Shown here in pieces: positions 59,833 through 64,000 of a stretch of DNA of 64,000 nucleotides; position 1 is the stretch's first letter; each line of letters starts with the position of its first letter. The DNA is from Candidatus Thiodiazotropha sp. (ex Monitilora ramsayi) (GTDB taxonomy: Bacteria; Pseudomonadota; Gammaproteobacteria; Chromatiales; Chromatiaceae): NCBI GenBank assembly GCA_025655595.1, contig JAHXIO010000019.1:62001-126000 (forward strand), in the 5' to 3' direction. Below the pieces are notes generated by a model, which ran no database searches, was not told the DNA's origin, and saw only the letters and a list, made by a program, of their open reading frames with translations. A program made the position numbers and the translations under genes.

Positions 59833-60927
59833 ATGAGAACGCCGGCACACCATAAGACCGTGCCTCATGCGCTGGGTGTTTTTGGCATTTATTTACTAGG
59901 TTTGTGCCTTCTGCTTTTCAGTACGCTGGTAGACGCACAGGAAAAGCAACCCAAGGAACTGCCAACTGTCCAGATGATGAATCCTGCAGCTGAGTTCTGG
60001 CGTGATGTCAGACAACGCTCGGCGCCGGTAAGTGGAAAGACTCAGGTCGGCGGAGTCGAGACAGGTGTGCTGATCAACGCTACCGGTGATCGATGGCGCC
60101 AATTCAGAATGAGTCAGCTGATACCGATCAGCGGTTATATCCTCGGCGGTATGGTGATTCTCCTGGTGGCTTTCTATGCCATTCGGGGACGTGTACCCAT
60201 TGAGGGTGGTATGTCGGAACATAAGTTGCCGAGATATACCGGGTACGAGCGCATGATCCACTGGTTCATGGCATCGATATTTATCTTTCTCGCCGTCACT
60301 GGTCTGATTCTGCTGTTTGGACGTCCACTGCTGATTCCCGTTCTTGGGAAGGAGGGTTTCTCCATTCTCGCCTCGGCCAGTAAGGAGGGACACAATCTGA
60401 TGGGGCCGCTCTTTCTGCTGGCGCTGGTTATGATTATCATCCAATTCGTCCGGCGTAATATCTACCAGAAAGGAGACCTGAGCTGGCTGATCAGGGGGGG
60501 CGGTATCATTGGCAAAAAGCATGTGCCCTCAAACTTCTTCAACATGGGCGAAAAGACAATGTTCTGGCTGCTGGTCTTCGTCGGCGGTCTGATCGGCGTT
60601 TCGGGACTCATCCTGGTCTTTCCTGTACTGGGGCTGGGAAGGGAGATTATGGCGCTGGCGCATGTGGGTCATGCGATAGGTGCCATTCTGATGATCACGG
60701 TTATCATCGGTCACATCTATATCGGTACTGTCGGTATGGAAGGGGCCATTGAAGGGATGAAGACCGGTTACTGCGATCTCAATTGGGCCAAGGAGCACCA
60801 CGATCTCTGGGCAAGTAAAGCAGAAGAGAACGGCGAAGCTTTATCCAATCAAGAGGTAGCGAAAATGAGAGGCGATCGTGGCTCTGTACCGCCTGTGCAC
60901 TCCGGCCTACAGGAGTCAGGTAAGTGA
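59833..60927 (+). CDS. fdhC: Formate dehydrogenase cytochrome b (gamma) subunit
   Basis: A 364-residue membrane subunit. An N-terminal signal or anchor (LGVFGIYLLGLCLLLF) precedes a short periplasmic part, then four core helices (about 98-118, 142-165, 190-208 and 244-265, with more after). Haem-ligand histidines are expected in YERMIHWFMASIF, the helix of SKEGHNLMGPL and LAHVGHAIGAIL / IIGHIYIGTVG. It passes electrons to quinone. The ATG at 59833 follows GGGGAG; GTG 59824 is possible. Overlaps the NarI-like gene by 4 bp. Confidence 0.93.
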   Translation: MRTPAHHKTVPHALGVFGIYLLGLCLLLFSTLVDAQEKQPKELPTVQMMNPAAEFWRDVRQRSAPVSGKTQVGGVETGVLINATGDRWRQFRMSQLIPISGYILGGMVILLVAFYAIRGRVPIEGGMSEHKLPRYTGYERMIHWFMASIFIFLAVTGLILLFGRPLLIPVLGKEGFSILASASKEGHNLMGPLFLLALVMIIIQFVRRNIYQKGDLSWLIRGGGIIGKKHVPSNFFNMGEKTMFWLLVFVGGLIGVSGLILVFPVLGLGREIMALAHVGHAIGAILMITVIIGHIYIGTVGMEGAIEGMKTGYCDLNWAKEHHDLWASKAEENGEALSNQEVAKMRGDRGSVPPVHSGLQESGK

Positions 60928-61565
60928 TCGGTGAATTTATCGATGGACCGCTATGGTATTTCTCGATCACCGCATTCGTGATCGGCGTTGTCTGGCGTAT
61001 CGTTGCTATCGTCAGAGCAGGATTGAAGCCGGATCTCTCCATTGCCAGGGGCAGTGCGGGGAGTGGGGCGGTAAGAGCGATCTTCAGCCGATTCGTGCCA
61101 GAGCGCACAGTGACCACAAGAAGCCGGCTTCAATTGATTGCCGGCTATATGTTTCACGTCGGTCTTTTGGTTCTGCTTTTTTTCGCTCAGCCCCATGTCG
61201 ATTTTATCGCTGAACGGATCACGGGGTTTGACTGGCCGGCAGTCCCTCATTGGGTGTTCATCGTTACCGCTGAGTTTGCCTTTGCGGGACTGATTCTGTT
61301 GTGGCTGCACCGGGTGCTCAATCCGGTAACGAGGCTGCTGTCGGATCTGGATGACCATATCGGCAGTATCTTGGTCTTTCTTGTTATGCTGACAGGCTGT
61401 CTGGCTCTGGCACAGTCCCACGAATCACTACGCCTGCTCCACCTCTTTCTTGCGGAAGTGTTTTTAATCTACTTCCCCTTCAGCAAACTGATGCATGCCT
61501 TTACCTTTGTCATGAGCCGTGGCTATACAGGGGCGACCATGGGCAGGAAAGGCGTCAATGCATAA
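60924..61565 (+). CDS. NarI/DsrM-like cytochrome b membrane protein
   Basis: A 213-residue five-helix membrane protein. Helices at about 10-30, 70-88, 108-128, 142-162 and 170-190. Histidines in YMFHVGLLVLLFF, LLWLHRVLNP and SHESLRLLHLFLAEVF fit the NarI-type di-haem b fold, and KLMHAFTFVMSRGYTG is a typical NarI/DsrM ending. Start GTG 60924 overlaps the fdhC stop (GTGA). Together with the next gene it makes a DsrMK/HdrED-like membrane pair that is not part of standard FDH-N or FDH-O. Confidence 0.88.
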   Translation: MIGEFIDGPLWYFSITAFVIGVVWRIVAIVRAGLKPDLSIARGSAGSGAVRAIFSRFVPERTVTTRSRLQLIAGYMFHVGLLVLLFFAQPHVDFIAERITGFDWPAVPHWVFIVTAEFAFAGLILLWLHRVLNPVTRLLSDLDDHIGSILVFLVMLTGCLALAQSHESLRLLHLFLAEVFLIYFPFSKLMHAFTFVMSRGYTGATMGRKGVNA

Positions 61566-61577
61566 GGAGAAGCGGAG

Positions 61578-62843
61578 ATGAGTGAACAGTTCGAACAGGG
61601 AGTCGCGGCACTGCGAAATCAGATCGATGCGAGAATCTCATCCTACCTTTCCAGTTGTGTCCATTGCGGTATCTGTGCCGAAGCCTGTCTCTTCTATACG
61701 GAGACCCAGGATCCTCGCTATACGCCAATCCACAAGATCGAACCGCTGAAAAAATTGTGGAAAACGGAAAATACCTTCTGGGGGAAAATGGCTAAGTCTA
61801 TGGGCCTGATCGAGCCGTTGACCGAGTCCGACTTTGCGCAATGGGAAGAATTGATCTATGACAGCTGCACCCTTTGCGGCCGCTGCTCCATGGTCTGTCC
61901 GGTGGGGAACGATATCACCTACATGATTCGTAAGATCCGGGAAGGGTTTTCCGTAGCAGGATATGCGCCGGATGGCATGAAGGAGGCGACGAAACGCGCG
62001 CTGAACATCGGCAGCCCGATGGGGGTTACGCTCAAGACCCTGAAGGCTGCATTGGCGCACGTGGAGAGGGACACCGGATTATCGATACCCATTGATAAGG
62101 CGAATGCGGACTACATGACGCTCTTTTCCTCCATGGAGATCGTCAATTTTCCGGAATACATCGAGAGTATCGCGAAGATCTTTGATACAGCCGGCGTGTC
62201 ATGGACCATCAGCAGCAAGGCGTTCGAGGCCACCAACAGCGGTATACAGATAGGCAATCGTGATGCGGCAGCGGAACTGGTGGGGCGGGTAGTGAATGCG
62301 GCCGAGACGTTGGGTGTCAAGTATGTGGTCAGTCCTGAATGTGGACATGCGTATACGGCGATTCGTTGGGAGGGTCCCAATCTGATCGGTCGTGCATATG
62401 ATTTCGAAGTGATACATATCCTCGAGCTTCTGGACAAGCTGAAAGTCGAAGGCAGGATTAAACTGTCTGGCAAAGACGATACGCCGATGACATTGCATGA
62501 CCCCTGTCAGATCGTCAGACGAGGCGGGGTGGTTGATCCGCCGCGAAATCTGCTTAACAGTGTTGCCGACCACTTTACCGAGATGCAGGATCACGGTGTG
62601 ATGAACTGGTGTTGTGGTGGCGGTGGTGGCGTCAGCGCCAACGAAAGGGCTGAACCCTTGCGGCTTAAGGCCTTTGATCGCAAAAAACATCAGCTGGAAG
62701 AGTTGGGTGTCAACACCATGGTGACGGCTTGTGCCAACTGTCGAATTATCCTCGAAGAGGGTCTGGAGCATAACGAAATGGATACTGAGGTAGTGAGTCT
62801 TACAGAACTGTTGGCAGAGCATCTCCAGTCAGGAAACACTTAA
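61578..62843 (+). CDS. HdrD/DsrK/GlpC-like (Fe-S)-binding protein
   Basis: A 421-residue protein with an N-terminal double ferredoxin, CVHCGICAEACLFY and CTLCGRCSMVCPVGN, followed by a catalytic-type half. The second cysteine-rich CCG domain is intact: HDPCQIVRRGG, WCCGGGGGVSANE and ACANCRIIL. The first CCG domain is reduced to ECGHAYTAIR, as in DsrK/TmcB-like proteins. Such subunits bind an unusual [4Fe-4S] cluster and exchange electrons with thiols or a partner protein. With the NarI-like gene it forms a membrane redox pair in the fdh operon. Cytoplasmic side expected. Last gene of the operon. Confidence 0.92.
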   Translation: MSEQFEQGVAALRNQIDARISSYLSSCVHCGICAEACLFYTETQDPRYTPIHKIEPLKKLWKTENTFWGKMAKSMGLIEPLTESDFAQWEELIYDSCTLCGRCSMVCPVGNDITYMIRKIREGFSVAGYAPDGMKEATKRALNIGSPMGVTLKTLKAALAHVERDTGLSIPIDKANADYMTLFSSMEIVNFPEYIESIAKIFDTAGVSWTISSKAFEATNSGIQIGNRDAAAELVGRVVNAAETLGVKYVVSPECGHAYTAIRWEGPNLIGRAYDFEVIHILELLDKLKVEGRIKLSGKDDTPMTLHDPCQIVRRGGVVDPPRNLLNSVADHFTEMQDHGVMNWCCGGGGGVSANERAEPLRLKAFDRKKHQLEELGVNTMVTACANCRIILEEGLEHNEMDTEVVSLTELLAEHLQSGNT

Positions 62844-62869
62844 AAGACTCTCAAGAAAATAGACTGTAT

Positions 62870-62904
62870 CGCCATGAACTGGACCGGTACTGCCATTCAT
62901 GGCG
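62870..62904 (+). other. Hairpin after the fdh operon
   Basis: CGCCATGAA (62870-62878) and TTCATGGCG (62896-62904) form a perfect 9-bp stem with a 17-base loop, 27 bp past the HdrD-like stop. No T-run follows; it may protect the 3' end or attenuate read-through into the next gene, whose Shine-Dalgarno GGAGG begins right after it. Confidence 0.55.
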
Positions 62905-62920
62905 CCATTTGGAGGTTGTT

Positions 62921-63349
62921 ATGAGTCATATGATTTCAAAATCAGTTAGCCTTTTACTCCTTCTCTTCGCAACTGTGTTTACAGCAATTGCCGTCACTCC
63001 AGCGACCGAGGGTACGGTTCTCTACATCATCTCACCACAGGATGGGGATGTGGTGAGCAACCCGGTAAGGGTCCAGTTTGGACTGCGTGGTATGGGGGTC
63101 GCTCCTGCCGGGATAGATAAACCGAAGACCGGTCATCACCATCTGTTGATTGATGTGACGGCGATGCCAATGATGGACAAGCCTCTGCCTTCTGATGACA
63201 AGCACCGCCATTTTGGCGGAGGACAGACTGAAGTGGATTTAACCCTTTCCCCAGGCAAACACACTCTACAGTTGGTATTGGGGGATATGAATCATGTCCC
63301 ATTCTCGCCACCCATTATGTCAGAAAAGATTACTATCTCTGTGAAATAA
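62921..63349 (+). CDS. DUF4399 exported protein
   Basis: A 142-residue periplasmic protein. Signal peptide SLLLLLFATVFTAIAV; the mature part contains the DUF4399 features VLYIISPQDGDVVSNPVRVQ, FGLRGMGVAPAG, TGHHHLLIDV, KHRHFGGGQTEV and LSPGKHTLQLVLGD. Clustered histidines (GHHHL, KHRHFGGG) suggest metal binding, but function is unknown. ATG 62921 behind GGAGG. Just downstream of the fdh operon; possibly co-transcribed. Confidence 0.85.
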   Translation: MSHMISKSVSLLLLLFATVFTAIAVTPATEGTVLYIISPQDGDVVSNPVRVQFGLRGMGVAPAGIDKPKTGHHHLLIDVTAMPMMDKPLPSDDKHRHFGGGQTEVDLTLSPGKHTLQLVLGDMNHVPFSPPIMSEKITISVK

Positions 63350-63714
63350 AGACTATTCAATCACTAGAGAGTCGGGATGTTTCAGGATGGGGTATTGATC
63401 GGACATCCCATGTGCCGATCGTACCTCGGTATTTTTGATGGCTGGGTGATTTTTAAAAAAACACCAAAAAACAAAAAGAAAAGTCATGTTGTGCATCTAA
63501 ATTATGAGTTTCCGTGAACTGACTCACAATTTGATAGGAACTTTGAGTCGTCAGGAATATCATAATTAAAGAAAATGCTAATATAGTCGATATATTTAGT
63601 AGGAAGAGGGTACTGCTCCAGCTTGGATACTGTCTGAATTGATAATTGTCACTGAAGAAAGTAGCCAAGTTTGTAAGAATATTAGCAATACCTTAAGTAG
63701 TAGCGAGGTACATC
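63350..63714. other. Intergenic region after DUF4399 gene
   Basis: 365 bp with no supported gene. At 63397-63420 a hairpin GATCGG-ACAT-CCC-ATGT(G)-CCGATC with one bulged base may be part of a terminator (ATTTTT follows about 12 bases later). The rest is AT-rich. Confidence 0.5.
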
Positions 63715-63945
63715 ATGTCAATCCTGAACTGCAAACGTTTACGTCAAGTCGTCATCCTGGCCGGTGTGTTCTTGATTGCAGGCATGTTTCTTGAAGTCAT
63801 TGCCCACCAGCTTTTGGCAACCTCCAGTCTGATACTGATTCAGCCAATTGCTCTCGGCATGGTACTGGCGAGCCCGGTTATTATCCTGTTGACTGTCGTC
63901 ATCTCCTTGATACCTGGTCTTAGCTTAAAAGATTGCGTGCACTGA
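63715..63945 (+). CDS. Small two-helix membrane protein
   Basis: A 76-residue protein with two hydrophobic segments (about 11-30 and 40-68) and short polar ends. GAGGT lies about 8 bp before the ATG, and a strong terminator follows, both supporting a real gene. No family was recognised and no function can be offered. Confidence 0.6.
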   Translation: MSILNCKRLRQVVILAGVFLIAGMFLEVIAHQLLATSSLILIQPIALGMVLASPVIILLTVVISLIPGLSLKDCVH

Positions 63946-63962
63946 GTCAGAGGTTGACTGAG

Positions 63963-63997
63963 AAGCCTACCCAGCTTTGAAGTTGGGTAGGCTTTTT
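63963..63997 (+). terminator. Rho-independent terminator
   Basis: AAGCCTACCCAGCT-TTGA-AGTTGGGTAGGCTTTTT: a long stem with one G-T pair followed by five T, closing the transcript of the small membrane protein at the window end. Confidence 0.9.
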
Positions 63998-64000
63998 GTT

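Noticed and set aside
63453-63668. 71-codon minus-strand hydrophobic frame
   Set aside because: AT-rich DNA giving a Phe/Ser/Leu-rich translation, no ribosome-binding site seen, no family.
1-64000. CRISPR arrays, tRNA or rRNA genes, complete IS elements, prophage
   Set aside because: No regularly spaced direct repeats, no recognisable tRNA/rRNA sequence and no transposase, integrase or phage structural gene was found on reading either strand.

Overview
The window is one continuous stretch of a gammaproteobacterial chromosome with short intergenic gaps. Several conserved gene orders point to the class: an rpoE-rseA-rseB-rseC-mucD (algU-mucABCD-type) block next to nadB, lepA-lepB-rnc-era-recO-pdxJ, and nagZ-hpt-mtnP. 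The abundance of c- and b-type cytochromes, tungstate uptake and a respiratory formate dehydrogenase suggest a respiring sulfur-oxidiser-like lineage (Chromatiales/Sedimenticola/Thiodiazotropha type). That assignment is inference from gene content. No rRNA, tRNA, CRISPR array, complete IS or prophage was recognised.

Layout. 0-1 kb: end of a VOC/glyoxalase-fold gene, then an RRM RNA-binding protein and a cold-shock protein on the minus strand. 1.4-5.4 kb: cytochrome b561, DUF1924 monohaem cytochrome, dihaem cytochrome, PepSY protein and an OmpR-type two-component system. 5.4-5.65 kb: a three-armed palindromic MITE-like element touching the histidine kinase stop codon. 5.8-13.2 kb: EF-hand protein, ygfX-like gene, nadB (minus), the sigma-E stress operon and a glutaredoxin-like gene. 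13.3-19.5 kb: lepA to pdxJ housekeeping run. 19.6-26.2 kb: small unknowns, membrane proteins, a CBS protein, cysM, rlmD and a CYTH protein. 26.3-30.4 kb: oligopeptide-type ABC transporter (binding protein and two permeases, no ATPase) with an embedded L,D-transpeptidase, then an antisense FliL-like gene. 30.5-36.3 kb: nagZ, hpt, a hemerythrin, mtnP, a Sel1 protein, a histone-H1-like membrane protein and tpx.

36.6-62.9 kb is the most interesting part. On the minus strand lies tupA-tupB-tupC-mobA-mobB-moeA-tlpA-like (tungstate uptake and Mo/W cofactor maturation). Divergent from it is a sigma-54 activator of the NtrC family with its histidine kinase. After an AT-rich stretch with lone genes (gumN-like, yajD, a PilJ-domain protein) come moaA-fdhD-excisionase/PBP regulator on the minus strand, and divergently the formate dehydrogenase operon: DUF3305, DUF3306, a multi-cluster ferredoxin-like protein, a TorD-like chaperone, a Tat-signal small protein, FdhA, FdhB, FdhC, a NarI-like cytochrome b and an HdrD/DsrK-like iron-sulfur protein.

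Four sequences matching the sigma-54 consensus (TGGCACG-N4-TTGCA type) sit in front of tupA, moaA, the first fdh gene and the torD-like gene. A GGGACA-N3-TGNCCC-type motif occurs both between tupA and the activator gene and between moaA and the fdh operon. I infer one sigma-54/two-component regulon coordinating tungstate uptake, pyranopterin cofactor synthesis, sulfur transfer to the cofactor and formate dehydrogenase production. The terminal NarI-like/HdrD-like pair suggests an additional electron exit from formate.
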